Shown one piece after another: positions 22,701 through 41,500 of a stretch of 64,000 bases of DNA (its first letter is position 1; every line of letters begins with the position of its first letter). This DNA comes from Petrosia ficiformis (lineage: Eukaryota > Porifera > Demospongiae > Haplosclerida > Petrosiidae): positions 5,264,049 to 5,328,048 of the forward strand of contig OX345650.1 of the NCBI GenBank assembly GCA_947044365.1. The letters are read 5' to 3'. Under the pieces are notes generated by a model. The model was not told the DNA's origin and ran no database searches. It saw only the letters and a list, made by a program, of their open reading frames with translations. A program made the position numbers and the translations under genes.

Positions 22701-25700
22701 ACGTTACACAGCCAGTTGATCCAGTTGGTGTATACTGCTCAAAACAGGGATATTTGGAGATTTTAGAGGAACAGCGAGAGGGCTACATTAGCTTTAGTGA
22801 TGTATTAGTCACTCCTTTAGCAGAAGCTTGTATATTTTGTAACGAGGATATTGTACGTATGCTATTGACACATGGGGCATTGGACAAGAACGGGCTATCG
22901 TGTCAAATCTCTTTTTTAGTTCATCGATCAAAAATCCTTCAAATGATCTTGTCTCATTCGTGTCAATCAAAGGAAGGTGAAGTCAATGAGGATCAGGTGA
23001 TTGATACACCCTCTAAAACAACACATCATTTAAAATGGAACAAAAAATATTTATATTCAATAAAAGGATCATGGATGATGCCAAATTCAGCATTCCTATC
23101 AAGTCCTATGTTTGAAGACCATAGCCTACTATGTCAACCGATCACATTCACCGAGGTCAACTCCTCCAATATATCATCAGTGGAGCTACAAGACAACCGC
23201 TTAAGTAAACTCCCCATTGAGTTGTTCAACATGCCTAATGTCAATCTTATCAATGTATCAAAAAATAATTTGACTTCTCTGCCTGAATCTTCTGATCCAG
23301 GTTCAGGATGGGGTTGTTATGAACTTGAGGCTCTAAATCTTAGTAACAACGCTCTTGTTTGTTTACCGACCTGTCTCTGGCTCCTCCCATCTCTTAAAAA
23401 ACTGAGTGTGAAGGAAAACAAACTGCAGTCTATAGTAACTATCGCAGACCCATCCAAAGGTGACCTCCTACTTTGTCCTTCATTAACAAATATCGATTTG
23501 TCATACAACAAAATTGTGGGGTTGAACGAATTTTTTTTCAGCTTGCCTAATATTGAAAAGATTAATCTATCTCATAATTGTCTTCTTTGCCTCCCGAATA
23601 CTCTCTGGAAATGTGAATCTCTACAAGAGTTAGATGTTAGCTATAATGAATTACAACATCTCCCATACTGTGAATTTCACGAGTTGTGTAGCAGGGAATC
23701 CAAACTCGAGACACAGCTGGACTTATTCACTTTTGCCACACCTATTAATGATACCAATATCACTCTGAAGGACGACATGACTAAACAAACTAGCATCTAT
23801 ACTGGAAGAAAAGGTCGTACATTAAAAACACATACAAACGACTTCAAAATTCGTCAAGTTGCTGATAATATTAAGGACAGTCACGAAGTGTTTGCGTTTG
23901 TAGAAACGTCATGCGACTACTCTAATCTCACTACCCTAAATGTGTCTCACAACAAACTAACTATATTCCCTTCAGGACTTCCTTGTTTTGCTCCTAATCT
24001 CAGCGAATTAGATATCTCACACAATCAAATACAAATTGTCGATATTGTTTTTCTTCCTCAGGCAATACGCAAATTTAATGCCAAGAATTGTATGATTGAG
24101 AGATTTGGGAACACACTCATGGAAAGCCAGTTACGCACTGTACAACGTAAATGCTACCACGAAGATAACCTTAATATTTGCCTCCATCGTTCCCATAGTT
24201 GCCTATTATACCTTCAAACGTTAAATCTCTATGGCAACAAATTGAAAAGGTTTCAATTGTTACGACATCCTCCTTTGAAACGAAAAACCCAAGATGCAAC
24301 CGAGGCTGAGTTAGAGTTTCGACAGGAGTTTACTTCCTTGAGTCTCCTCTACCCATCTCTTGATGGACTTGATTTGTCCCATAATGAGTTAGAAGGACAG
24401 TTCAACCCGAACATAGGAAGAATGACTCAACTCAAGTGGATTAGATTGAACAGTAACACAAATTTGGAACGATTACCGCTAGAGTTTGCCTTATTGAAGG
24501 GTAGTCGCTGTTCCCTTACTGAACTTCAGATTAGCAACCTACCGAACTTGATACAACCGCCTTCGGAATATCAAGACCCGCAGGTACAAGTCAACCAGTT
24601 ATTAACATACATGAGATCAAGACTTAAACAGTGAGTAAAAAGAATGTATAAATATTTGTACATGTCATCTTTGTATGATATCATGTGACACATCATGTGA
24701 TGTGGTAATATTATCATCTTGTATTATTTTCTATAGCTCAGTTCCTTATCGCACAATGAAACTATTTTTCATTGGACGTGGTCATCGTGGTAAAACTACA
24801 CTCCTTCGACGTCTGAAAGAACATGACTCGGGAGAGACTAGACGTACAGAAGGAATTGATATTGAGGAGTGGGACTGCAGAGGGAAAGTTAGTGGTGGCT
24901 CACTCTTTAGATCAAAGAAACCTCCTATCCATTTTCTTGCCTGGGACTTTGCTGGTCAAGATGACTATCAAGTGACACATCAATGTTTCTATTCTCGTCG
25001 TGCTTTGTACATTGCTGTATTTCGTCTCTGTGATGGACTGAAAGGTGTAAATGAACTGGATCATTGGCTAAGAAATGTACAGGTATGTAAAATAATAACA
25101 GTGATAATAGTCGGTAGTCATTTCAGAAGTAGATACAAATAATCTGTATTTTCCATCATGTAGTTGAGAGCTCCTGGATCTATTGTAATTGTTGTTGGCA
25201 CTCATTTAGACAAAGTATCGGAATCAGAGTCTCTGTTTCTTGAGGAAGAAGTGAGGAAAAGATACAGACGAGGTGGTGTATATCCTCAGGTTGTTGGGTG
25301 TTTCTCAGTGAGCAGTATCAACAAAGTGTTTAAGAGTAATATTGACAACCTTCGTCACTTTATATATCAAGTTGCAACTCATTTAAAAGTCACTTATAAG
25401 GATGGAGACAAATGTGAGTCACATGACTATCATGTGATAGTAGTCATCTGTATTAAATATCTGTCAGTTTATTCACTTGTCAGTTTATCTTTTATTTCAA
25501 CACGATAGTGGAGTACAAACCAGATCTGGATGAGAACAGTCACCATGCTCTTCTCCAACAACAGATTCCTTCGAGTTTTCTTGACCTTCAACGAGGAGTG
25601 AGAGATCTTAGTGAATGTTCTCCAGTTCTTTATGAGGAAGAATTTTACCAGCAGTTCAGAAAACTGTTTGATGATGATGACGAGCTTAATGAAGCAGTGC

Positions 25701-25938
25701 ACTATCTTACACTGCAAGGTAATGATTAGTTGTATATGTATTAGACTACAAGGTATGCATATACTATAGATTGTCTGTGTTCACATTACAAGGTAGTGTA
25801 TATTATATTATACATGTTAATTGTTTGTATACATTATATATGTATATGTATTACCTTTCAAAGTAGAGTATGTACATATTGAAGTACATACTTAATGTAT
25901 TAATGATGTCATACATTATATATTATATCTACATGTAT

Positions 25939-25981
<43 letters not shown>

Positions 25982-28900
25982 TGCGTAGGTACACTATTGC
26001 ACTTTGAAGATCACGGATTGAAGATATTATATTTTCTTGATCCTCAATGGCTGGCAAAACTCATGGCAAGAATCATCAGTCCATCAGTAGCAGGGTACTC
26101 CAATATGATTGAGGGTAAATAGTACATACTCAGTTGACAAACATTCTATGGTTAACTAACAAATCTACAAGCTTAGCTGAAGAAAAGACTAACTGACAAA
26201 CAGACGGACAGTAGAGTTAATGTTATTTTCTCTACAGGGAAAATAGCAATACTTGACCTCTTTAAGGAAGACCCTCTGTTTCGTAAAGATGAGCAAAAAG
26301 CAGAAAGCTATCTTCATCTGCTACAGAAGTTTGAAGTTGCATTACAAATCAATAACTACGAGGTTATCATCCCTTCTATGTTACCAGGTGAAGCAGTATA
26401 CCCCAAACCAGACGACAGCCTGAAAGATGTGTTATTATCTCTTGCTCACGATGACTTCTATCAGCCTCCAATACGTAGATTCTGGTTCTCTAATTATATT
26501 CCGGAGGGATTTTGGCCGAGATTAATCTGTCGTATAATGAAAGATTATCAAATTAAATCTGTTTTATCACAGTACAGCTCTCAGATAAACGAGCACACCC
26601 CTCTTGAGTGGACTATATGGAGAGGAGGTATGGTTTTCACTTCTCGTGGACGAACCATCGTGGTTTTGAGGATCGTACAAAACCCGACTGAGGCATTTTC
26701 TATAAATGGCAAAACAATTAAACCAGTTGAAGCTGCTCATCGTATTGAAGCACATGTATATATTCCAGAAATGATTCGAGTGATGCAAGAAATGCTACTT
26801 GTATCACATCCTGGAGAGGAGGTAATCCAGGGAGAGGAGGATGTAGAAAAGCAGATTCTCATACCTTTCAATGCAACTGGACATGCTACACGCATAATGG
26901 TTGCTGTTAGTAACCATATCATATCTCTGTCATCCTGGTTTAATGGAATGGTAATGAACCAACCTTCTATGATAAATGGATATCTTCCATGCTGGAAATG
27001 TTTTGCTGGAATTGAGGGTAAAGCTCCAGTAAATAGTGGAAGACCATTTAAAGGAGAGTTTGTGATTATTAATGATGTTCCCTCTTACTGTCTGTCATTT
27101 AATGAGTGTATAGTACCAGCTTGTACTGAACAAGACTTGTCCTGTGTTGCACACGGGGCATTGAAAGTTGTTCACATGGCTCCTGATCTGGTAAGCCGCC
27201 ACAGTCCCATTCTATTATCCTCAGTCCCATTCATTATCCACCCTCCTTTCCATATCTTTTTCATGCCTTCTGTCATATCCCTATTCCCATTCTTCATTCC
27301 AGGTTTTTTGGGATCTGATAACCGACCACAAAGACTTGGAGAATACAAATATCCTTCAAATAAATGAAACAGAGCTCCTTGGTAAAGGAGGTTTTGGGTT
27401 TGTTTGTAAAGGAGTGCTGAGAGGGACTTCTGGAGTAGAACAGGTTTGGTTCACGCAACTGATTCTTACATGTATATACTGGTATATACTTGTATCATGT
27501 ACAGGTTGAACCAGTAGCTGTGAAGGTTTTTCTCTGTGACTTGGAGAACAAGATTGATGTATGTTCAACAAGTAAACTTATATCTCTTTCTCGTGAACAT
27601 AAACAGTTGCTTCATGCTTATACAGAGATAAGAAAAGAGGTATTCATAATGGATTGTTAGCAGCTGTCAATTATTTCATTTTCTTTCAATCCTAGGTTTC
27701 ATTTCTGGCTGGTTTGAATCATGTCAATATCACAAAGTTACGAGGTGTGAAGAACACACCCACTTTATGTCTTATGTTGGAACTGGCTCCCAAGAAAGCT
27801 CTCCGAGGGATTTTGAAAGAATATCGTGAACAAAAGCTCATGTTAGAACCTTTGACCTTAAAGCAATGTGCTAATCAGGTACATATATTCTTTGTTTGTC
27901 GCTTTGTGTGTTCATTCATTTGGTTTTTCATTGTTTAACAGATAGCAGATGGATTGGAGTATCTCCATTCTCATCAAATTGTTCATCTTGACATGAAGTC
28001 TCCAAATGTTCTTGTTTGGGACTTTCCTTTGGCTCACATTGTACAAGAAGAACGAGTGCAACAAGCTGGTAATGTCTGGATAAAGATTGCTGACTATGGT
28101 ATCAGTCAGGTCTCCACTTCTATGTTAATGAGAGTGGGAGGTAGCCCTGTTGGTACTCCAGGATACATGGCTCCTGAAATGTTTGAAAACATTGGTCAAG
28201 AACTATTTGCTGATAAGGTATAATACACGCACTATGGTACCTTCCAACATACTAAGTTCATCATTCTTCTCTCTCTTCTATTTAGCTTGATGTGTTTGCA
28301 TATGGTATGGTTCTTTATGAATTGATTTCACTTCAAGTTCCATTTCACAAACAACCTCCGCAAAAACGGAATCATGATGTTTCAGATAGAAAAAGGCCTC
28401 CCATTGGAAATCAAGTATGTATATCTGTACACATACAAACATGCAGACTCTCTATCTTAATATTTTCCCTGACAGGAGAAGCATACACCTCTGTTTTTTC
28501 AAGATCTGATGCGCTTATGCTGGCAGCAAGATCCCTCCTCTCGTCCTTCAATGAAACAGTGTCTACAATGGACTTCTATAACAGAGTTTGAGCGCCTCAG
28601 GACTGAAATCACCCTCGGCAATTGTTCTTCAATATCATGTGCTTGTGTGAGTAGAATTGAACCGCAACATGAGAAAGAATGGGCACAGCCACAGAGTGTT
28701 GATGCACTTGATCCTTATGATTCATTCGCAGACGTTCCACGAATAGAAATGGATGGATCTCTTTTCACAAAAGAGGAGGTTGAACATTTCGGGATTGATT
28801 TTCAGATCTTGGCTCCACAGGAAGATGTGACAATCGAAGAGAAGGCTTTAGACCAAGAAGAAATACAGTGTAGTATTGAGGAAGAGGAGGAGAGCATTGA

Positions 28901-31290
28901 TGGTTTGTCACATGATCTTGTGATTAACGAGGGAGACGTCGTGAGAAAGAGCACAAGAAGATTTAAGAAAAAGTTTTCACTTAAAACCACTACTGATTTG
29001 ACTCGTGCTCTATTACAAAGAAGAGAAACAGGACAAAGATCGGAGTCACAGAGTGTCAACACAAAGCGACAGCATGAATCTTATACACAGATTTGGATGT
29101 GTGGTAGAGATTCGAAGAAAGGCCTGTTAGCTCTCTTCATATTTCCGGATAATCAAAAGAATATTTTTGTGAGTTTAGTAAAACAAATTTATGTTACACT
29201 GACAACTCCTGGTCCAGGCATGCAGGACAATGACTTAGAGGCTTTGGCGGAATAAATTAATCAGTAAAAAAACAAAAGCATTTTCGTAACCAAATGACCA
29301 CGTGACTGTCATGTCAGACATGCTTCTTGATTTTAGAATTTACATTCTATCAGTTAGGATTTGAAGCTGGTTTCCAACCACCCAGAGTTTCCTTCCCTCT
29401 ATATCGGAGGACTATTTATATCACATAAATAATGATATTCATAGCTCAATTTGGTTGCTCATGCTCATGGGTTACACTATCAATAAGTATGAGTTCTTCT
29501 GTGTATGCATGTGTATTAAGGATGAAGCTATACATGTTTATATTCCCACATTTAGCTTCTTGTGTGTGTGTGAAATTGAACTCAAGAATATAGACAGTAG
29601 TTGATATTATATTGTGTTTGTTTATATAGCATGTACTTTCACAACATTACAGGAAACTCACTCGCTTTCATCTTTGGACCCAGACTGTAGTGTTGTTATA
29701 CACTGTCATCCTCATACTCATACTGTCCTTTTATCCTCATACTCATATTATGCTAACATCAATCCTCATACTTAGTAGCTTCTAGTTACTCGACTTAACA
29801 ACTAGTTTCTTGAACTGTCTTCAAGTAAACTAAACACATATACAAAGGATGTGATGTCATATGATGTTTATGATGTCATATGATGTCATGATGCATGCCA
29901 TTGTTTTAATTACATTCAAAACAATGGGTAGAAGACAACAAGTTCAGGGGTCATAATGTAGTTTCAACAAAGTATTTAAACAAATGTAAGATCTATCATT
30001 CTAAGTGATTCCATTCTCAAGCTCAATCAATGATATAAATACACTCTTTCCATTGTATTTGAGTACAATTATAATTAATGATTGTAAGCTTATGTTTCAC
30101 CTATCCACAGAAATTCTTTGGGTATGTTGGTAGTGAAGAAGTCCAAGCTTTATGTCCGATACGAAATGCTATATGGATGGGAACCTCTAAGGGAAGCATA
30201 CGTGTAGTACATGCACCCACATTATTTGTAAAATATTCGGGCAAATTACTACAGGATGAAAACTCAACTTCTCCGATCCTTAAAATCCTCCATGTTGAAG
30301 AAGAAAGTTGTGTGATAGTTAGTATTCATGTTGGTGAATTATGGTGCTTACATGATAGATTAGCAGGCCAACCTACCAGCCTGGTCAAGCGACAACGAAT
30401 ACTTATGAATGACAGAGACGACTGTGGACCAGTGTATGACCTTGTTAAAGTTGTCGTGGATGGTGAAGTTCAAATCTGGGGAACAATGGATAATAATCTT
30501 TTGATATTACTAACGATAAAAGACGGTTTGTGGTGTAAAAGTTATCATGAAATTACTCCTCCAAATTATCGCATGAAAGTATGTTCGTATATTGTCTATT
30601 GTAATTTCAATATCGAAACTGAAGAAGGAGAGAGACTGGACGAACATCATTTGTGGGTTTCATATCGAAATAAAGGAGGACTTGTTTGTATTGACGCTCG
30701 TACCAAACAGCAAACAGCTACTTTGAATTGTACGGAAATACTGAAAGTCAAAGATGGTGAGGACATGTTACTTAAATGCTTATTTGTTTACATTTTTGTT
30801 TACATATTTACTTGTTTACACATTACCTACAGATGATCAAACTCATCAAGTCAGTACACTCCTAGCGCAAGGAAGAAAACTCTTTATTGGTACACTCAGC
30901 GGAGTAGTTGCCGTTTTTGACTCTCAAAGTCGCTCACTCATTACTCGTTATAATTGGCATGAAGGGAAAGTCAGAACTCTTCTTCCTCTACCTAAACAGA
31001 TTAAACCATGTATATGTGCAGAAGTTTCAATGAACACAAAGCAATTAGATAGCTCAAAAGTGCCCAAACAACTTGGACGTTTCGTTTCTCATACAGTGGA
31101 TAGAAGTACTCATGATAATCCGTGTTACTTACCAAATGAAATGGATAGTACAGATTTAATAGCAAGTATTGGTAATGGCAGGAGAAAGATGATTGTAAAG
31201 GAAGAAGGAAAGCCAACAAAGAGATTTCGGTCTCATACATGGGTACCTGAACGAGATGAGGATATAACTCTTCTAATGTGGCACAGTTGA
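19788..31290 (+). CDS. LRRK1: ROCO-family kinase resembling LRRK1 (ANK-LRR-ROC-COR-kinase-beta-propeller)
   Basis: Large multi-exon gene. The start at 19788 (GCAATGG) opens ankyrin repeats (GRTLVHIAAVNGLPVHLDIL; TPLHLAALRGYS at about 20520), continued in the 2.8-kb exon 21823-24630 (GKTPLIAACNHG, GRTPLYNACYHG, TGRTPLHAAVSAE). The same exon carries leucine-rich repeats (LNLSNNALVCLP, LDVSYNELQHLP, LDLSHNELEG). Exons 24737-25082 and 25164-25407 encode the ROC GTPase with P-loop GRGHRGKTTLL, switch WDFAGQDDY and GTHLDKV. COR follows (LHFEDHGLKILYFLDPQWL and exon 26238-27190). The kinase (27303-28600) has LGKGGFGFVCKG, VAVKVF, catalytic loop HLDMKSPN, DYGISQ in place of DFG, and GTPGYMAPE. DYG is typical of LRRK proteins; HLD replaces HRD. 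Exons 30111-30754 and 30834-31290 encode a WD40-like propeller. The ankyrin block and absence of the LRRK2 armadillo region favour LRRK1. Intron 29170-30110 holds no other gene. Confidence 0.9.
21162..21795. repeat. 50-bp minisatellite in an intron of the LRRK1-like gene
   Basis: About 12-13 tandem copies of a 50-base unit containing GACAGGGACCCATAGTTATA, TAGATGTTATTGTAG and CCCCATGGTT, differing by single bases (TGTAG/TGCAG, AGTGAC/AGACAC). The array runs to within 30 bases of the acceptor of the 2.8-kb exon, so an open frame from the last copy continues into the exon; that part is not coding. Confidence 0.93.
25940..25978. repeat. AC dinucleotide microsatellite in an intron of the LRRK1-like gene
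   Basis: A run of AC units lies just before the acceptor ATGCGTAG of the COR exon that starts at 25989. Confidence 0.9.
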
Positions 31291-31392
31291 TCATGGAATG
31301 TGTTGTATTGTTATTAATTAATTGTTAATTTTATTTGTGTGTGAACATAATTTTTAAAATCATAATCCTAAATTTTATTGTTTGATGTTAAG

Positions 31393-35757
<4,365 letters not shown>

Positions 35758-35918
35758 GTTACATGTGGATGATGATCATAATAACTAGAGAGAGAGAGCT
35801 ACAGTTTGTTTGTAATTGTGGGGCTACTATGATAATTATATTCATATATATCAATAATCATGAATAATTAATTAGGGTCTTACAGTGTAGCGGCTATGGA
35901 CTTGTGACATTATACATT
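35758..35918. promoter_or_regulatory. 161-bp divergent promoter, TMEM67 / HROB
   Basis: Gap between the ATGs of two divergent genes. It contains an AGAGAGAGAG run at about 35786 and AT-rich stretches (TAATTAATTA around 35865). A short upstream ATG at 35895 (ATG GAC TTG TGA) lies on the HROB side. X-box (RFX) control would be expected for a ciliary gene, but I could not identify a clear X-box by eye. Confidence 0.45.
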
Positions 35919-38326
35919 ATGTCTCTTAAACAAGCTCTCCAGAGTCTTAGAGAAGGAACACATGGAAGTGTGACATCAAACAAGAGGGATAATGGAGGGT
36001 TAAGTGCCCCACCTCAAATCAAATCTTCTGTAAATTATTATTACGTACTACGTATGTATGTCAATCATTATCAAATATCTTTATAGATTGGACTTGCTTC
36101 TATTTCGAATTTAAATAAAATAGATGTTCATAACTTTGAAGATATACAATTCAGTGACGATGATGATGACGTAAGGCCAGATATAAAATAATTATTAATA
36201 ACTATTAATTAATTATTCTAATTGCAGGAGCTCTTTCAGAATATAGATCTCAATTTATCAAATACATCATTGACAGACAAACAATCATCTTATCCAGTAA
36301 CCATAAACACAAATAAGGATTACACTTCAACAAATAGTGAAAAATTAGCTGTTGAATCATACTCTCACCAAATAAACTCATTTACGAAACCTAATTTGAC
36401 CAGTGAAACTGGTTTTACTGGTTTGGACATATCAAATAAAAGATTACAATCTAATGGTACAAATAGTTCCCCTAAGACACCACAATATTCACAATCAATA
36501 AAACCACACCCATTAATAACTCCCACTGTTCCTTGTTACGTCACACCTGTCTCTACTCCATTATCATGTATGCAACGAAGTAATAAAAGAAAATTTCCTG
36601 GACCAGCTGGATGCTTACCAAACTTAGTACGAGTTTGTAAAATTGTATATGTACGTATGTATGTATGTAATTATGTATCTATTATATTATGTATATATGT
36701 ATGTATATAATATTATGTATGTATATATGTATGTGTACATATGTATGTATATATATATATGTATAATATGTATGTATGTATATATGTATGTAGTTATGTA
36801 TGTATATATGTACTATCTGTAACATATATATTAAATTTCATTAGATACAAGGTCAGAGTATGGAAAGTATCAGGATAACACTTCCTACTAGTCCCTCCCC
36901 TTCAACTACTCCCAGAATCAAGGTCAATGGCTATATTTTTATTACAGATATAATTATGTTTAGTATACATTATATTAACAGAGGATAGCTGTTAGCTCTA
37001 ATGTCTCCACTACTACCTCACAAAACTCAAATGAAGATGAATTCTCTCAACCTCCATGGACAATTATGATGCAGGAACTGGACACATCTGGTTAGTAAAC
37101 AGGTTTATAATTATGTTTAGTATATATAATACACAATACCATATCAATAGTACATGATTTTATCTACAGATCCTATCACAGCACATCTGATGAAGTTCAA
37201 TATTGCAAGTACTATCAAACTGGTTTGTACTAAGTACTAGTAACCACTGTGTATTTAACCTGTCTTTACCTTACTAGGCCAATAGTCGTGAGCTTATTAA
37301 TGGTAAAATACCACACTTGAGAGTTTTAGTTAAGACTATAGTTAATAATAGCAGGAACTCCAGTGCAGTAATGAAGGACCCAACAGGTGTGTACAATGAG
37401 ATGTGTGGATATGTACATACAGACATACATACATACATCTGTACGTACATACATACATACATACATACAGGGGAGATGTTGGCTACAGTACATATGAAGA
37501 TAAGTGAAGAACACAAAGAAGAATGGTCACCTGGATGTTGTGTGATCTTAAGACAGGTCAGAGTGACCCTTCAAGTTATATTCCTCATACTATTATAATT
37601 ATCATGATTCATGTACAGGTATCTGTATTCAGTCCATCACCACGTAAACATTATCTCAATATAACACTGGATAACATTGTTAGAATTTATCCTTTCTCTT
37701 GTGGATCAATTCACAATTCAGTTGCTACACAATCTCTAGTTAGTTAGTATATCATTGCCACCTAATCTACTTGTCCATCCCTAATTCTGGTCGATCCAAC
37801 TTTGATCCGTCTATCTATCTATCCAAGTATCCATCCATCCATCTATTTATCTCTTATTTGCAGAGGTTATCTGAAGTAGGACAGCAGTATATATCTCTAA
37901 CTCCTTCACTTGGTACTCCTCTGCCTGCAGAGTTACCAAGAGCCCCACATAGAACCACCTCCATGCTAAACAAATCTAGTTCATCAGTTTCAAGAACCAG
38001 TGTCAATATTATCAGTCCCTTTCCTGACTCACAAGAGTACAAATCTCAGAAAACAGATAAGGATCAAACAAAGTCATACCCTCCTCATCAAAAAATGAGT
38101 TTTGCTCCAACTGAAATTGATGGTATATAATTCTTTCTTTTAGTCCAATAATCCATGCGTTCTATTTATGATCCATTGATTCATACTTCCACCTATCCAT
38201 TCATTAATCTATTGATCATACCCTCTCCATCCATCCATTATGTTTCCAATGATCATACTATCTCTTGATACAGATGACTTTGACGCCTTCTTTAACGATA
38301 TAGATGTGTCCATGTTGGATGTTTGA
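35919..38326 (+). CDS. HROB: Homologous recombination OB-fold protein
   Basis: Multi-exon homologue of HROB (C17orf53), which recruits the MCM8-MCM9 helicase to DNA damage during homologous recombination. The disordered N-terminal half (MSLKQALQSLREG) has acidic and Ser/Thr/Pro-rich parts, leading to the diagnostic KRKFPGPAGCLPNL. Downstream come FSQPPWTIMMQEL, the OB-fold segment IPHLRVLVKTI, VMKDPTG then EMLATVHMKI, VILRQ joined to VSVFSPSPRKHYLNIT and NIVRIYPF. It ends in an acidic tail DDFDAFFNDIDVSMLDV with the stop at 38324-38326. Human HROB has FPGPAG, FKDPTGEM and VFSPSLRNHYLNVT in the same order. Start chosen at ATG 35919 because it gives the conserved short N-terminal helix. Confidence 0.9.
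36645..36815. repeat. TATG/TATA microsatellite in an HROB intron
   Basis: Interrupted TATG units directly after the exon encoding the FPGPAG motif; no coding sequence. Confidence 0.85.
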
Positions 38327-38579
38327 GTTCTTTCTTTACCTTACCTTTTTCTTTTCCTTCCTTCCTCTCTCTCCTCTCAAGGAGATACACCATTATATAA
38401 CAGAGATATAGTATGTTAAATAGATCAACTATTTTGTATATATTTGTGTTTGGAAAAACCTTTCCTTGACTTTAAAATTGCATAAAATTGCAAATAGCGA
38501 CAAATTATAAATTGTAGGAGATCAACAAAACAAAACCCAATATAAAATTTCACAATATCAGCCTGTCAGCAGCTATTAT

Positions 38580-41500
38580 TTAAGATAATGAACTATGTTG
38601 TATGATACATTCAATCATTCTCGGATAAAAAGTATCAAAGAAGGTCTCCTGTAAAGAGAAAAGATTTGGTGGTTAACATTGAGCCATACAATGGAAATTT
38701 AGAAAGATGACTCTCCTAACAACATCAACAATAAGTTGTGATATGCTAACATTACATTAATAATGGGTATATTATAAGTTGAAGTTTGAATGTAATGTAC
38801 CATCACATTAAACTCCTATACGTCATCAGTCTTACCTCACGATCACACAATCTTCTTGCTCCAATCTCAACAAAATAGAACCAGCAAATCATGTAACTCC
38901 CAAAAGTGAGACAACTGATGACGACAAAATTACCATTCAAATTAAATATTACAACCAAGACTAGAGAAAGGAAAGAAACGTTTACATTTGAAGTGTGTGT
39001 GTTCTTGAACTTGTATGCAATATATTGTGAATATTCAATTTATAAACTCACTCCCGACACCAGCGAATAGTAAGGTCAGTAAAGGTACTGCAAATCCCAA
39101 ACTAATGAACATTATATACTCATGCATGAACGAAGAAGCAAGGAGAAGAAGAAACATGGCAAATATTTTGGAGTGGAAAGCCTGTGACAACACAACAGTA
39201 ATGGAGTGGTAATTCATAATGTAAAGAGGTAACTATGTTTGTGTGTGCACTGTGTAATCCCTACAAAATGTATGCGTATAATAATGTTTTGCACACTGTG
39301 CTGTGTGTATGTATATACATAATTATTAGTGCTGTTTTAGTATGACAATACACTTGGTTATACTTACTGGTATGACTAATTTATCACAATTTACTTATAA
39401 GTATATTAGGCTTACTGAAAGGGTTTTAGTTTTAGTAAAAGTGCCATTATTGGCCATTTTCCAATTTAGTTATAGTTATTGCAATAAACTTGTAATTTAG
39501 TTATACACAATGCCTCTAAAAGGGGTTTTAGTTATAGTTAAGATATATATATATATATAATCTATTAGTGTTACTTACTTTTCTAAGGTCCCTGTAGATG
39601 TACTGGTGATTAAAATGATACGGGATTACATTCCATTTACGATAAAACTCCGAATAACTTTTACAACACCACCAGTCCTTAAAGGAAGAAAAAATATTAA
39701 AGTCCATTGTTCAATATTGAGATGTGTGTTTATGTTGCACCAATGATCACAATAGTGAATGTAACTAAACAATGTTTTGATCAATGACTTTATCAAGTGT
39801 TATAGAGCAAATTGACATCATTATTAAATACAAGTATCATATCATGTCTTACTTCATAGAACTTTCTATCTCCAAATTGAAGTAGCTCTGCATTCATGTT
39901 CATCCATGCATGCAGCAGTCCGATGCCCCACTGTGAGAATATAATCAATCCCAATGGTAACGAACTCACAAAACTTCTTAACACAGTTTTCCAACTGAAA
40001 TATAGGTAATTATAATACTAATATTAGTATAATAATCTTACTCACTGAAAATCATCAACTACCAAATTGATACAAAACTGAGTCATTAAAGTAAAACTAC
40101 CTACGAACTGCAAAATACAAGCATCTGAAATTATTACAACGCTCAGATCATTTTCAATTATGTACTTACCAGTGCCAAGTTGATAAACACTAGCCTCCAT
40201 TTGATCGGTCCTTGGTTCCTAAAAAAAGAGAATATATTCAACACTAAGCTTAACATAATTACACTATTACCTAGGGTAGTGATCTCTGTATAGTAATGTA
40301 GGACAAAAGAAAAAGTAACAATATTGACTGAAAGATCCAACAGTAGGACTCATCTGACCAGCATACCACACTGCTGGTCCACTTGTATCGTCTTTATGCC
40401 AGGGATAAAGAACCTTGTATGCATTCTCACGTATGAAAGAATATGTCTTCAAGCATGCTCTAATCTAAAGGAATACAAATCCGTGACGATGACAAGAGTC
40501 GTACACAAACTTATAACAAAACACGATAACTATGGCAACATGATAAATAACCTGTTCAACTGCTATTATAACAGATATGAATTTAGGAAGTTGAAGGTAA
40601 GGACAGATGAATGTGATGTAGACAAAGGAGGCCATAAACAGAAATATGTAAGATGTAAGGAACACAATATCTACTACTCTTCCAAGTGAAGTCCTAAGAG
40701 TCATCCATAACTAATTAGAAACCATAATGTGTAAGAAATACTCTATATTTATATATATATATGTACTTTGAACATAGGATGTATTAGGTAAACAGTTACA
40801 TGAAGAGATGCAATAACCAGTATAGCACCAATAAGATGACTCCACGATAACTCTTCAAGATAATACAAAAAGTTCCAGTAAAATCTAAGATTAGAATTTT
40901 GTATAATTTTATAAGTATTTTAATAATAATTACCTGCCAGCTTTAATGGAGTCTAGAGTTATGTTGGAAAGAAAGAACAGTATTGTTGTTACTACACAAA
41001 TTTTAGATATCGCATATATATTAGGATCACGCTGAATCAGTTCACTATATAGGAGAAGATATACATAATTATACATACTATTGGAAATAAAGAGAGACAA
41101 ATCCAGAAAAAAATATGAAAATTAAGAAAAAATTACTACAAAAACTAACACACAAACTATAACACTATCATTCCATGAATACTTTCATGTATTACGTAAG
41201 TTTAGAATTCAAGCAAAGGTCACACAAAGTTTATAAAGACTTAATTATTTGTCGGCACAGATCATGCCAGGTAGTTTCACTAACATGCAATATTGAATAC
41301 ATGTATATACAATACTGCAATTCGATTGGCCTGCAATATATTAACTAAGCTACAAGGCCAGTGAACAATTCCAGATCATACATATATATATAATACATTC
41401 AAGTATTAATATCTTGAAATCAAGTCTGCACAGTATATTATCAGTATTCTTACCTAGCAATAGACTGCTGTACTTTGAACACAATAACTCGTCTGCAGTT

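Noticed and set aside
29170..29255. Stop codon at 29253-29255 as the end of the LRRK1-like protein
   Set aside because: A GTGAGT donor at about 29170 joins in phase to the exon at 30111, which continues with a propeller-like region as expected for the family.
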